A DNA stretch of 64,000 nt, from the NCBI GenBank assembly GCA_029866005.1, contig JARXAE010000015.1, forward strand, positions 62,001 through 126,000, written 5' to 3'. A program made the position numbers and the translations under genes. Under the pieces are notes generated by a model. It did no database searches and had not been told where the DNA came from. It was given only the letters and a program-made list of their open reading frames with translations. This document shows, in pieces, positions 46,025 through 56,815 of the stretch; within the stretch, counting starts at the first letter, position 1; every line of letters starts with the position of its first letter. This stretch comes from Fimbriimonas sp. Its GTDB lineage: Bacteria > Armatimonadota > Fimbriimonadia > Fimbriimonadales > Fimbriimonadaceae.

Positions 46025-46089
46025 GGAACCACCTGCGAAACAACCAGCGAATGTTTAGGATATCCGTTGACAATTTGCCAGAACGTGAC

Positions 46090-46539
46090 TTATTCAGTTT
46101 TCCAACTTGAGTAGGTGCATGAGTTCTCTTCTTCTATAACCAGGTGCATGCCAAGTCTCCTAGCCACACCTCGCGATGGAAGATTTTGTGGGTGACATTC
46201 AATTCTGTACTCGGGCATTGCCATGTTCGCCATGAGTTGTCTCACGGCCTCGGTGGCAACTCCTTTGCCTTGCCAACTGGGCTCGATGCTGTACCAAAGC
46301 CAGCCGACCTGGCCATCTCGACGGAGTCCAACTCTGCCAATCATTTGTGTTGTCCCCAGGTCACAAACCACTCGCTCGACATACTCCTCAGTGTCATGGA
46401 TCGCCTCCTCGACATATTTTTGGGCGGTTTCAGGTGTTCGTGCCTCAAAGTCTTGGTACTGCACCATATCAGGTTTAGACTCGACTTCTGCAAGCCAAAC
46501 CCAGTCCCCTGGTTGGAATCGCCTCAGAGAGACTTTCAC
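46090..46539 (-). CDS. GNAT-family N-acetyltransferase
   Basis: A 149-residue acetyltransferase starting at GTG 46539. It has the acetyl-CoA-binding stretch IEPSWQGKGVATEAVRQLM (R/Q-x-x-G-x-G/A type) and late NLPSRGVARRLGM. It looks like the RimJ/RimL branch that acetylates protein N-termini, amino acids or small amines. The GTG start overlaps, as GTGA, the stop of the upstream cupin gene when that gene is read through its frameshift, which supports an old two-gene operon. Confidence 0.8.
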   Translation of the reverse strand: MKVSLRRFQPGDWVWLAEVESKPDMVQYQDFEARTPETAQKYVEEAIHDTEEYVERVVCDLGTTQMIGRVGLRRDGQVGWLWYSIEPSWQGKGVATEAVRQLMANMAMPEYRIECHPQNLPSRGVARRLGMHLVIEEENSCTYSSWKTE

Positions 46540-46944
46540 ACTAGCACCACGCTTTCCTGTTCATTCGGATCTGTCCGGGCGATAATGGCGACTGCCCGAT
46601 GTTCAGTTGGATTGTAGGGACGGTGCGGCACTCCGGCGGGAATATATAACGTAGTCCCCAGCTTCCACTCGATCACGGTGTTCTAGGTCCTGGCCGTGCA
46701 CAAACTCGGCGACTCCCTCAAGCATATAGATCGCAGTTTCGTGATTCTCGTGAAAGTGGGCGACGGCAGATGCTCCCGGAGGCATCACCAACATATGCAT
46801 ACAAATCGCCTTGGAGCCTACGGACTCGGCGGAAATTCCCGAAGAATAGTCGAGGCCCTGCTTGCCTCTAAACTCCGCTGACGTTCGAACAACCTTGCAC
46901 TCCTTCATGCCCATGAGTGTATCAACCAGGTCCCAGGCATGCAT
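46536..46944 (-). pseudogene. Cupin-domain protein with a frameshift in a TA repeat
   Basis: The open frame as it stands gives 113 residues ending after the GDYV motif. The cupin fold is visible: HMLVMPPGASAVAHFHENHETAIYMLEG (about residues 50-77), with metal-binding HFHENHE. Just after AGDYV the frame goes wrong at GTTATATATT (about 46640-46650). One base out of frame the expected sequence continues as YIPAGVPHRPYNPTEHRA and ends at TGA 46536-46538, touching the acetyltransferase start. So a 1-base deletion or 2-base insertion, or a sequencing error in the TA repeat, has broken the gene. Small cupins of this type bind metals and small molecules; the substrate is unknown. Confidence 0.75.
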
Positions 46945-47084
46945 GCGAGGAGATCGCTAGAATTTCAACTACTTAGCAAAGTTAAGTTCGACGTTGAGTT
47001 TGACATTTTCATAATCTGTACTTAACAATGGGGTCGTAACTTTATTCCTTGGGGCGCTACTGCGTTCCAATTGGAGACCTATTC

Positions 47085-48029
47085 ATGCTACGTCGCGCAT
47101 TCACTCTTATCGAGCTGCTCGTTGTTATCGCAATCATTGCGATCCTCGCTGCTATCCTTTTCCCCGTATTCGCTCAAGCTAAAGTTGCTGCGAAGAAGAC
47201 CGCTGACCTTTCCAACCTCAAGCAGATCGGAACCGCTTCCATGATCTACACCGCCGATTACGACGATGTTTACATGCAGCAAACCGGAATCAGCTGCGAT
47301 AACGAGTGGAACTACAACTCACGAATTTACTTCCCATCTAACTGGAACATCACCGCAAATGCCGCTGAAGCAGGAGGCTGCATGCGACGAATCCGAGGTG
47401 GACGAGATGCCGCTGGTAACTCAATCCAACCCTACACCAAGAACCAACAGATGTTCCAAATGCCGGATGCTCCAGTTGTGGAAATCGGAGGTGGTGATTT
47501 TAACACTGCAGCTACTAACCTAGCTGTTCAGCCAACCAACATGTCCTACAGCTTCAACGGTCTTCTTGGAACCAGCTCGGCAACCGAGCCAGTGTCCCCA
47601 GCTACCGTGCCGATGTGGTGGCCAATGTTCGGTAAGAAAGCAGAGCGCGGCGGTGGATACACCAACCCGTTCCTCATCTGTGCAATCGAAACGGCTCAGT
47701 GCAGGTTCAACGGTGGCGGTCCAGTCGTTGCTGACGTTTCATCTTGTAACGTTGGACGTGATGATCGATCAACCACTAATCCAAACGGGATCCAGTCGAG
47801 CTTTGGAAACGTCTCCTACGGATCCACCTGGTGTTTCAACAAGACCCAAAACTGGGTTTATGCTGATGGCCACGCTAAGACCCGACCTACCGGAACGGGT
47901 GCAGCTAACTTGGATCCGTTCGTTGCTGCTGGAACCTACCTGCAAAATGGTGTGCCTAGCCAAAGCAACATCTACATCGACAGTCAGTGCCACGTGCCAC
48001 TGTTCCGACCAGACCGACTGCCAAACTAA
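47085..48029 (+). CDS. Type IV pilin-like secreted protein, copy 4
   Basis: A 314-residue member of the local pilin-like family. Leader MLRRA^FTLIELL with Ala at -1, helix, FPVFAQAK, and a late [13 protein letters not shown] motif. GGAG lies 9 bases before ATG 47085. The globular domain is Asn- and Gly-rich with several Cys ([21 protein letters not shown]). Four bases after its stop begins a small lipoprotein gene, the same arrangement as at 11046-12067. It lies between tuf and fusA but on the other strand. Confidence 0.85.
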   Translation: MLRRAFTLIELLVVIAIIAILAAILFPVFAQAKVAAKKTADLSNLKQIGTASMIYTADYDDVYMQQTGISCDNEWNYNSRIYFPSNWNITANAAEAGGCMRRIRGGRDAAGNSIQPYTKNQQMFQMPDAPVVEIGGGDFNTAATNLAVQPTNMSYSFNGLLGTSSATEPVSPATVPMWWPMFGKKAERGGGYTNPFLICAIETAQCRFNGGGPVVADVSSCNVGRDDRSTTNPNGIQSSFGNVSYGSTWCFNKTQNWVYADGHAKTRPTGTGAANLDPFVAAGTYLQNGVPSQSNIYIDSQCHVPLFRPDRLPN

Positions 48030-48033
48030 TCCG

Positions 48034-48207
48034 ATGAGTGCACGCTTGCTCATCGCAGTTCTTGCTGCTCTCCTTGCCTTCGGGTGCGGGAGCAGCGAGA
48101 CAGTCTCAGAAACAAAGGTCTCCCCATCGGGAGAAATGGAAGGTAAGGAACCAACGTTTACAATGGTTCCTTCCCAGAACGATCCAAACTACAAAGCCGG
48201 AAAGTAG
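48034..48207 (+). CDS. Small lipoprotein (57 residues)
   Basis: ATG 48034 to TAG. The signal peptide LLIAVLAALLAFGC has its lipidated Cys at residue 18; the mature 40 residues begin CGSSETVSETKVSPSGE and are polar and probably disordered. The start of the mature part (CGSSE) equals that of the lipoprotein at 11864. Both follow a pilin-like gene. No family is recognised. A terminator follows 11 bases later. It might anchor or escort the pilin-like protein. Confidence 0.65.
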   Translation: MSARLLIAVLAALLAFGCGSSETVSETKVSPSGEMEGKEPTFTMVPSQNDPNYKAGK

Positions 48208-48218
48208 TTGCTAACAAT

Positions 48219-48251
48219 GCCCATCGTTCAGTAAGGATCGGTGGGCTTTTT
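48219..48251 (+). terminator. Terminator after the small lipoprotein gene
   Basis: An 8-bp stem GCCCATCG/CGGTGGGC (one G-T pair) followed by TTTTT. Confidence 0.8.
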
Positions 48252-48305
48252 CATGCCCGAAGGTACTTTGCGCCCGTGTGCGTTGTGAGATGAAATAACA
48301 AAAAG

Positions 48306-48338
48306 AGCGGGGCAAGAGTTTTCTCTCGCCCCGCTTTT
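48306..48338. terminator. Bidirectional terminator
   Basis: AGCGGGGC/GCCCCGCT plus an inner AGAG/CTCT, flanked by AAAA and TTTT. It lies between converging genes. Confidence 0.88.
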
Positions 48339-48404
48339 GCTTTCACCCGATACGACTGCCCGCTCGAGAGTGTCCAGCGTCTGAGTCAGTGAGCTAATGG
48401 TTTA

Positions 48405-49340
48405 CTACTGCTTGACGCCCAGCTTGTATGGATCCCATGAAGAGGCTGATGGCCGATTAATTAGATCGTCGATCACTCTGATATAATCCTGCGTTTTGGC
48501 ATGAGTGTCGGCAAAGACCACGTTGAGATTGCCGTTGAAGATTCCCTTCGCCCGCTTCTCGACCGCAGCAGTTGAAGCCGCATCGGTTAGATAAAGTTGC
48601 CCTGTTGCCACGCCAGTGTTGCTGAAGCTGAGACCGTAGTTGACGTACTTCCAATAATGGAAGTAGTAGTCTCGAGTATCGGCATATGAAGTTGGGTCCG
48701 CCGGATTGAGTCCACTGGTGTCTCCAACCAATAGGCCGTCCATCACCTTTGCCCCATTACGGACGTAGCGCGGTAAAACGTTGTAGTATCGGGAATTCAT
48801 CATCAAGTATGTGTCTGCCGGCTGGTCAATGGCAGTTGCACTGAGTCCAACCGTTCGAACAGCACTTGCTAACGACGCTCCGGAAGGAAACATGTAGTTA
48901 TTCACTCCGTAACTGTTTTGACCGCCGTAACTACAACCATCTCCAACATTCTGATTATCATCATCACCCACTGCAGGGTCGCAGCTCAGGTTTGTGTTCA
49001 CCCAGGCTTGTGGATTACCTGGACTTTTCCACATGTCGTTGTTCTTGACATAGGGATGGAGAAGCTGGTTGAAGAACACTCGGCCAGCACTGTTTCCGGT
49101 GATGTTCGGATGAGGCGAGTACGGATTTGGGGTGTTTCGCGTTCGATACGGAGGCAACACATCGTCTGCATCCGCTAGATAGATCTGTAGTGCCGTTCCG
49201 ATCTGCTTCTGATTGCTGAGATCAGACGTCTTTTTGGCGGCGAGTTTTGCTTGAGCGAAGACCGGGAAGAGGATCGCTGCGAGGATCGCAATGATCGCTA
49301 TGACGACGAGAAGTTCGATGAGAGTAAAAGCCTTTTTCAT
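48405..49340 (-). CDS. Type IV pilin-like secreted protein, copy 5
   Basis: A 311-residue family member: MKKA^FTLIELL with Ala at -1, helix, [17 protein letters not shown]. The late motif is diverged: [14 protein letters not shown], with ADTHAK in place of DGHAK. ATG 49340 is preferred because the leader then equals its paralogues. It lies directly downstream of fusA on the same strand, but a strong terminator (49470-49502) and its own upstream element separate them. No lipoprotein gene follows it. Confidence 0.83.
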   Translation of the reverse strand: MKKAFTLIELLVVIAIIAILAAILFPVFAQAKLAAKKTSDLSNQKQIGTALQIYLADADDVLPPYRTRNTPNPYSPHPNITGNSAGRVFFNQLLHPYVKNNDMWKSPGNPQAWVNTNLSCDPAVGDDDNQNVGDGCSYGGQNSYGVNNYMFPSGASLASAVRTVGLSATAIDQPADTYLMMNSRYYNVLPRYVRNGAKVMDGLLVGDTSGLNPADPTSYADTRDYYFHYWKYVNYGLSFSNTGVATGQLYLTDAASTAAVEKRAKGIFNGNLNVVFADTHAKTQDYIRVIDDLINRPSASSWDPYKLGVKQ

Positions 49341-49383
49341 CCAGTTGCCTTTGTGAACAACAGTTCTCCACAATGATGAATAG

Positions 49384-49416
49384 CCAGTGTTAATCTGAGG
49401 TTAGCATTTGATTAAC
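49384..49416 (-). promoter_or_regulatory. Candidate promoter element upstream of pilin-like copy 5
   Basis: Read on the minus strand: TTAATCAAATGC, TAACC, then ATTAACACTGG. It shares TTAATCAAATGC with the element before copy 3 (10985-11017). Confidence 0.4.
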
Positions 49417-49469
49417 AGGTTGAGAAGAGAGCGAAACGCGAGCAAGTGGAAAAAGGAACCCCCAAACAA

Positions 49470-49502
49470 AGAAACGCTGGGCAAGTTATCTTGCCCAGCG
49501 TT
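49470..49502 (-). terminator. Terminator after fusA
   Basis: A 13-bp perfect stem AACGCTGGGCAAG/CTTGCCCAGCGTT with a 4-base loop; T-rich sequence follows on the minus strand. Confidence 0.88.
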
Positions 49503-49529
49503 GCAGATTACTGATTCGGGTGAGTGACC

Positions 49530-51686
<2,157 letters not shown>

Positions 51687-51731
51687 GGTTTCTTCTCTTC
51701 TCTTGCGAGTTTTGTTGTTTCTTTCGTGATG

Positions 51732-51755
51732 TGACCCCGGCCGTTTGGCCGGGGT
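51732..51755 (-). promoter_or_regulatory. Hairpin between rpsG and fusA
   Basis: A perfect 10-bp stem GACCCCGGCC/GGCCGGGGTC with a 4-base loop and no T-run. It may stabilise mRNA ends or tune expression of fusA; function unproven. Confidence 0.5.
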
Positions 51756-51776
51756 CTAAGTGTTACTACGTCAGGA

Positions 51777-52247
51777 TTAGAAGCGGTAATGCGCGAAGGC
51801 TCGGTTGGACTCGGCCATTTTGTGAGCATCTTCTCGCTTCTTAATCGCGGATCCGTTGTTGTTGAAGGCATCGAGTAGCTCATTGCTGAGTTTCTCGACC
51901 ATCGACTTACCTGATCGCTTTCGGGCGGCGGCGATCAACCAGCGGAATGCCAGCATTCGTCGTCGCTCAGGGCGAACTTCCATCGGGACTTGGTAGGTCT
52001 GACCACCAACGCGTCGGGGTCGAACTTCGACTGCCGGCGTCACGTTGTGGATCGCCTTCTCAAACGCTTCGATTGCTGGAACGCCTGTCTTCTCTTCAAC
52101 AATTTGCATTGCCTGGTAGAAAATGTATTCCGACTTTCCGCGCTTTCCGCTGAGCATCATTCGGTTGATGAACCGAGCTGCGAGTTCTGATCCGTAAATT
52201 GGGTCAGGAGCAATAAATCGTTTTGGAGCTGCACCTTTTCGTGGCAT
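51777..52247 (-). CDS. rpsG: Ribosomal protein uS7
   Basis: A 156-residue protein, normal length: [60 protein letters not shown] (residues about 76-97) and SNRAFAHYRF at the end are conserved. It starts the assembly of the 30S head. The start overlaps the rpsL stop by one base (TAATG), so translation is coupled. Confidence 0.98.
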   Translation of the reverse strand: MPRKGAAPKRFIAPDPIYGSELAARFINRMMLSGKRGKSEYIFYQAMQIVEEKTGVPAIEAFEKAIHNVTPAVEVRPRRVGGQTYQVPMEVRPERRRMLAFRWLIAAARKRSGKSMVEKLSNELLDAFNNNGSAIKKREDAHKMAESNRAFAHYRF

Positions 52248-52657
52248 TACTTCTTACCTCCCTTGCCTGCTGGAGCGGCTGCGCCCGGCTTTGGCTTCTT
52301 CGATCCGTACTTAGATCGACCTTGGTTTCGCTTGCTAACACCAGCGGTCTGTTGCGTGCCACGAATGATGTGATAGCGAACGCCCGGAAGGTCCTTAACA
52401 CGACCACCGCGGACGAGAACGACCGAGTGCTCCTGAAGGTTGTGTCCCTCTCCTGGGATGTAAGCGGTAACTTCGATTCCGTTCGTAAGTCGTACACGAG
52501 CGGTCTTTCGAAGAGCCGAGTTTGGCTTCTTAGGGGTCATGGTTCGCACGATGGTGCAAACGCCTCTCTTAAATGGGTTTTCTTTCAACGCCGGGCTCTT
52601 TGATTTGACCTTCGGCGCCTTTCGTCCCTTTCTAACTAGTTGGTTGACTGTTGGCAT
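52247..52657 (-). CDS. rpsL: Ribosomal protein uS12
   Basis: A 136-residue protein from ATG 52657: [30 protein letters not shown] and [16 protein letters not shown] are the conserved blocks; Lys in TPKKPNS (the streptomycin-related site) is the wild-type residue. The C-terminus has a basic Pro/Ala/Gly tail ([13 protein letters not shown]). It controls decoding accuracy. First gene of the str-type operon, with a terminator-like leader hairpin 41 bases before the start. Confidence 0.98.
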   Translation of the reverse strand: MPTVNQLVRKGRKAPKVKSKSPALKENPFKRGVCTIVRTMTPKKPNSALRKTARVRLTNGIEVTAYIPGEGHNLQEHSVVLVRGGRVKDLPGVRYHIIRGTQQTAGVSKRNQGRSKYGSKKPKPGAAAPAGKGGKK

Positions 52658-52691
52658 TTCTGATTTCCTGACGCCACTGCGCTCACTTTCG

Positions 52692-52731
52692 GTCAACAAA
52701 AAACCCTGCTCAAACCTTTCGGTTGACAGGG
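52692..52731 (-). promoter_or_regulatory. Terminator-like hairpin in the rpsL leader, possible attenuator
   Basis: On the minus strand CCCTG...CAGGG encloses AACC-GAAA-GGTT, an 11-bp stem with two bulges and a GAAA loop, followed by TTTTTT (52698-52731). Right after the T-run, GTTGAC (52692-52697) could pair with GTCAAC in the 5' arm and break the stem. It may be an attenuator of the operon, or the terminator of the upstream secreted-protein gene. An inverted repeat GTTAAA/TTTAAC lies further upstream (52746-52762). Confidence 0.5.
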
Positions 52732-52882
52732 GGATTCGAGGTGATGTTAAAAAGTGTTTAACCAGTACCCAATCCCAATCTGTTGCCCTCCTGAACGATG
52801 GCGGTCTACGAAAGCGCGAGGCGCAATCTCAGACAGCATAAAGTGTGACGTATTCAAGTCAGAAATGTCAACGCCCGAAGGT

Positions 52883-53323
52883 CTACTTGGCTTTGTAGAT
52901 CAGTGGAGTGTATTTCTTATCCAGCTCTTCGAACGAATACTTCTTCCGCTGCGCCTTCCACCAGGCTCCAGACTCTAAATTGCCGAACTTTGCGGAGTTG
53001 ATGCGTTCGATTTCCTGGCGACCACCCGCTTCGTGAATGTAGCTACTGACGACTTGGTAACTGATTCTCAGTTTTTTGCCTTTGTGAAGGGCAAGAAAGT
53101 AGTCGGTCCCTCCGCCTCCGATGAAGAAAGATCGCTCTTGACCTTTCGAATCCTTGACGAGTGCGTGGAGATAATCTCCAGTCTCAAACCCGGTTACCGT
53201 TCCGCTGAGCCAGCGTGTAGCCTTGATGATGTCCTTCTGGTTGTCGGCCTTTTTCTGCTGTGCGAAGCTGGTCGCTCCAAGCGTCAAGACCAATACTGCC
53301 GATATCGCGATCACATTCTTCAT
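52883..53323 (-). CDS. Small secreted protein of unknown function
   Basis: A 146-residue protein with a standard signal peptide (MKNVIAISAVLVLTLGATSFAQ). The mature part has a small beta-like domain (LSGTVTGFETGDYLHALVKD, RSFFIGGGGTDYFLALHKGK, LRISYQVVSSY) reminiscent of a single-stranded nucleic-acid-binding or OB-like layout, then a charged helix KKYSFEELDKKY. The fold remark is a guess. It begins 4 bases after the next gene upstream on this strand, so the two are co-transcribed. Confidence 0.6.
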   Translation of the reverse strand: MKNVIAISAVLVLTLGATSFAQQKKADNQKDIIKATRWLSGTVTGFETGDYLHALVKDSKGQERSFFIGGGGTDYFLALHKGKKLRISYQVVSSYIHEAGGRQEIERINSAKFGNLESGAWWKAQRKKYSFEELDKKYTPLIYKAK

Positions 53324-53327
53324 TGTC

Positions 53328-53915
53328 TTACTCTACATCCTTTGGCCAACCGAAGTTGTCCTTTACTCCGAGCGGCCGAATCTTTGGTTTGCCCAATACG
53401 AACTCGCCTTTCGCCACTTTGCATGGGTAGCTGACCGATTGATACACCGGTGCCACGTTTTCATTTTTGGGAACTTCACCGATGACCCAGAACGACACGG
53501 ATTCGCCAATAAACTTGCCGCCACCAACTTGGAATACGATTCCGGCTTGCTTCTTCGACTTCGCCTTGCTGGCATAGAACGCTTTCGAGTCGGTCTGCAC
53601 TCGCTTGAGCATGCTGAGTTGGTTGCCAGACGCAGTGTTGACGAGGCTGAGCGCCCGAGGTTCCCACTTGCCGGCGTGCATCACTGCGGCGATCGTTTCA
53701 GACTTGTTGTAGGCCGCCACGACCCCGCCGTGATTCTCGCCATCAAAACCACTGAACCCTTTAAGTCGAGTCACTGCCTTACCAGTTTTCAGGTTCACCA
53801 AGTCATTCACGTCTGAAGTGCCAACCTGGACGTGATGGACTCCAAAAGTCTTCGAAGGCGAACTCGTGTCCGGAATAAGCTCCGAAGCCAGTGCCATGAT
53901 CAAAATCATTCCCAT
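53328..53915 (-). CDS. Secreted protein of unknown function
   Basis: A 195-residue protein. Its first ~12 residues are hydrophobic (MGMILIMALASEL), a possible short signal peptide. The remainder has no recognised motif; GGVVAAYNKSETIAAVMHAGKW and FVLGKPKIRPLGVKDNFGWPKD stand out. It is the first gene of a pair with the 146-residue secreted protein downstream. The 380 bases before it hold no clear gene. Confidence 0.5.
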   Translation of the reverse strand: MGMILIMALASELIPDTSSPSKTFGVHHVQVGTSDVNDLVNLKTGKAVTRLKGFSGFDGENHGGVVAAYNKSETIAAVMHAGKWEPRALSLVNTASGNQLSMLKRVQTDSKAFYASKAKSKKQAGIVFQVGGGKFIGESVSFWVIGEVPKNENVAPVYQSVSYPCKVAKGEFVLGKPKIRPLGVKDNFGWPKDVE

Positions 53916-54298
53916 ATTCTATTCCGTAGACGCACAGTCCGCCGTTTCAGCACGACGATTCGTTAAAAAACTGTGCCTCGGACACATTAACCCAAGGCCT
54001 GTCCTAAATCCGGTGGCAGGTCGTCAATATTCCCAAAATCTTGCCGTCCAAAAAGTCGGGCAGCGTGGGACGTGTCATCAAAGACGTAAGAAGTCGTTCG
54101 CTAGATTGGAACCGCTCATGACTTCGTTGTGGGATCAACGGTCTGTTCTGCGTGAAGGGCAAGAGTCTCGAATGCCGGAGATGTGGAGATCGAAGTTAAT
54201 TGTTGTCGATCTCCAGATTGAATCAGCTCGTTTTTTTGTCGTCACCCTCGGATCGTCAGACAAATCTGCAATTTCCCTACGATCCTATTCAGATTGAC
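53916..54298. other. Intergenic stretch without recognised genes
   Basis: No frame here has a plausible protein; a 143-codon open frame on the + strand has biased, non-conserved composition and runs antisense into a real gene. No strong hairpin or consensus promoter stands out. Confidence 0.4.
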
Positions 54299-55081
54299 TC
54301 AAAGTCGAGAAACGGTACCAACGACAATAGGTTCGATGGTATCCAGCCAGTACTCCTTCTTCCCGTAATACTTGTGCAACAACGTCTCGTAATCCCGACT
54401 AAGCAGCGTCTCTGCGGTGTATTCGGGTGCCGCATGTATCTGCGCCTGAGTCAGGTTGAGTTTCACGATCTTCGTTCCGAAGCTGATGTGACTAATCCAA
54501 TGAGGAGAGACCAGCACCTGCTTGCCTGGCAAAATCGCACCGGTGTCTACGACCAAGTATCGGACGGCCCAGGTTTCTTCATCAAGAACGAAGTCATTGA
54601 CGTGGCCGATGTCTCCGTCTGAAGCCGACACATGATAGCCAGTGACTTCCGCCGAACTTCGCAAATCTGGATCCCAGGTCTCTGCCGGGAGCTCAACCAC
54701 CATGCGGGCTGCAGAGTCACGAATAATCATCGGATACCCACCCCAAGCGTACGGCCCATTCCAATAAACCGGCCAGCCGTAGTAGTCGTAGTAGGTCTCT
54801 TCAAACTGCCGAGAGATCGGAACATGAGCTTCGAGGTTCGGTCCGTCCTGAACATCTTTCTTAGAAAGACTTAGCACCAAATGACGAGCCGAGTGATTCA
54901 CCTCGATCATTGAGTACGGCGATATCAGAACTTTGTGTCCGATAAGCCAATTTCCGGTATCTACAACCGCATAGCGAATCGACCAGTACCGATCATCGAA
55001 GTAGAACTCCTTGATCTTTCCAAACTCTTCGCCGAAACTGGCAAGACTAAATCCTATAAGCCGATTGATGGTGGTTAGCAT
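54299..55081 (-). CDS. PRC-barrel domain protein
   Basis: A 260-residue protein from ATG 55081, with AGGGGAT before it. Two PRC-barrel copies: residues about 5-80 (LIGFSLASFGEEFGKIKEFYFDDRYWSIRYAVVDTGNWLIGHKVLISP, given by position) and about 150-220 (VTGYHVSASDGDIGHVNDFVLDEETWAVRYLVVDTG likewise). The repeated WxxRYxVVDTG and K-VL(I/V)SP signature is diagnostic. PRC-barrels occur in photosynthetic reaction centres, RimM and many stress or envelope proteins. No signal peptide. Function unknown; it may bind membranes or RNA. Confidence 0.82.
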   Translation of the reverse strand: MLTTINRLIGFSLASFGEEFGKIKEFYFDDRYWSIRYAVVDTGNWLIGHKVLISPYSMIEVNHSARHLVLSLSKKDVQDGPNLEAHVPISRQFEETYYDYYGWPVYWNGPYAWGGYPMIIRDSAARMVVELPAETWDPDLRSSAEVTGYHVSASDGDIGHVNDFVLDEETWAVRYLVVDTGAILPGKQVLVSPHWISHISFGTKIVKLNLTQAQIHAAPEYTAETLLSRDYETLLHKYYGKKEYWLDTIEPIVVGTVSRL

Positions 55082-55197
55082 GAGATTCGTATCCCCTAAC
55101 AGGGGATCTCTTACCTTCCAGCATGGCAATGTCCTAGCTGAAAAACCAGTCAGTGCTTTACCGCCCAACAATTGCCGTCAGTGCTTCGGCGGACACT

Positions 55198-56742
55198 TTA
55201 TAGCCCTAGCCGCGACCACATCGAATCAACCTTCGCCACCACATCGTCCGCCATCGTGATGAGCTTCGGATACGGCCTTGAGAAGCCGTTTTCGCCTGGC
55301 CACTTATGGGTGCAGTCAAACCCGATCTTGCCGCCGAACCCTTCGGCAATCGAAGCATGGTCTAGCTGGTCGATGGGCCCTTTGTTCATCAACGTGTCGC
55401 GCGATGGATCGCAGTTTGCCCCAATTCGGAAGAGGCACTCGCCGATATCCTGCACGTTGCAGTCTTCATCGAAGATGAAGACGAACTTGGTGAACGAGAG
55501 TCCGCCGAGTCCCCAGATCGCGTTCATTACCTTGTAGGCGTGCCCCGGATACTTTTTCTTGATCGAGACAAACGCCATGTTGTGGAATGTCGCCTCAACG
55601 GGGAGGTTCATGTCGACAATCTCAGGAACCGTCAGGTTGATCATCGGCATGAAGATGCGCTCAACCGCCTTGCCCATCCAACCATCTTCCATCGGGGGTT
55701 GGCCGACGATGGTCGCGGGATAAATCGCCTTCTCGCGCATGGTGATCGCGGTGACGTGGAGGACTGGGAAGTCCTCTGCGAGTGAGTAGTAGCCGGTGTG
55801 ATCCCCAAACGGTCCTTCGAGCTTTTTCTCGGTCGGGTCGATGTAGCCTTCGATGACGAATTCGACATCGGCGGGGACCATGACGTCGACGGTTTTACAC
55901 TTGACGGTTTCGACCCGCTGCTTACGAAGGAATCCGGCGAAGAGCATTTCATCGATTCCGGGGGGTAATGGGGAGATCGCGGAGAAGTTGTAAACCGGGT
56001 CTCCACCCAGGACGACCGCGACTTCTAGGTTTTGCTTCTTCTCGGCAGCGTCTTCCATCTGGCGCGCGCCCGTCTTGTGCATCTGCCAGTGCATACCGCA
56101 GGTTCGTTCGTCGTGAATCTGGACGCGGTACATGCCGACGTTCCGCTTGCCGGTGTTTGGATCGTGAGTAAAGACGAGGGGGAGAGTGACGAATGGTCCG
56201 CCGTCCTCGGGCCAGCATGTGAGGACAGGAAGTTTGCGGAGGTCAATCTCGTCGCCTTGCCAAACGATTTCTTGGCAGGCGGCCTTTTTGACTTCTTTGG
56301 GTGGGATGTTCTTCATTTCCCCGAGAAGCCAGGGGAGCTTTTTAAGCGCTTCGATTGGTCCCTTGGGAAGTTCTGGTTTCAGAAGCTCGGCGATGCGTCC
56401 TGAGTGCTCCTCGAAGTCGTCGCAAGAAAGCGCCCAGCTCATCCGCTGGCGGGTTGCCATGGTGTTAATCGCGACGGGGAAGTCATATTTCCGCCGATCT
56501 GTCGGCCTCTCGGCCGGGTGAATCGACGGGTTCCGCATGACCGCGCTCTTCGGATTTGGGCTTGAGGTTCGGTGGGTTGGGCCGACGACATTTTCGAACA
56601 GCAGCGCTGGCCCGCCCTTCTTCACGACCCGATCCGTAATCTCGGTGATTTCCAGGTACGGCGACACCTCTTCCGTGATTCGTTTGAGCTGGCCCTTCGA
56701 TTCAAGGAACTCCAGAAAATGTCGGTAGTCGCGGTAAGCCAT
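55198..56742 (-). CDS. UbiD-family decarboxylase
   Basis: A 514-residue UbiD-type enzyme starting MAYRDYRHFLEFLES. It has NVGMYRVQIHDERTCGMHWQ, the conserved EGPFGDHTGYYS with the Glu/Asp network around prenylated FMN, and late DPSRDTLMNKGPIDQLDHAS. It decarboxylates aromatic or unsaturated acids, classically 4-hydroxy-3-polyprenylbenzoate in ubiquinone synthesis or the related step in menaquinone synthesis. Needs the UbiX cofactor, whose gene is not here. A second start two codons upstream is possible. Lies 73 bases downstream of sufD on the same strand. Confidence 0.9.
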   Translation of the reverse strand: MAYRDYRHFLEFLESKGQLKRITEEVSPYLEITEITDRVVKKGGPALLFENVVGPTHRTSSPNPKSAVMRNPSIHPAERPTDRRKYDFPVAINTMATRQRMSWALSCDDFEEHSGRIAELLKPELPKGPIEALKKLPWLLGEMKNIPPKEVKKAACQEIVWQGDEIDLRKLPVLTCWPEDGGPFVTLPLVFTHDPNTGKRNVGMYRVQIHDERTCGMHWQMHKTGARQMEDAAEKKQNLEVAVVLGGDPVYNFSAISPLPPGIDEMLFAGFLRKQRVETVKCKTVDVMVPADVEFVIEGYIDPTEKKLEGPFGDHTGYYSLAEDFPVLHVTAITMREKAIYPATIVGQPPMEDGWMGKAVERIFMPMINLTVPEIVDMNLPVEATFHNMAFVSIKKKYPGHAYKVMNAIWGLGGLSFTKFVFIFDEDCNVQDIGECLFRIGANCDPSRDTLMNKGPIDQLDHASIAEGFGGKIGFDCTHKWPGENGFSRPYPKLITMADDVVAKVDSMWSRLGL

Positions 56743-56815
56743 TGGCAAGAGAGTCTACGCGATGGGAACTTTCAAAGTTTTGTGAAACTCCGTATCGCCG
56801 AGTATTTGCTGTTTG

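Noticed and set aside
46067-46095. TTGACA-N17-TTATTC promoter-like sequence on the + strand
   Set aside because: It would read antisense into the acetyltransferase gene with no gene downstream; the -10 match is poor.
44831-46114. 427-codon + strand frame opposite tuf
   Set aside because: EF-Tu on the other strand is certain; long antisense frames are typical over highly biased genes.
53866-54297. 143-codon + strand frame in the 53.9-54.3 kb gap
   Set aside because: Composition not protein-like (no hydrophobic core, many Arg and Ser), no ribosome binding site, overlaps the start of a secreted-protein gene on the other strand.
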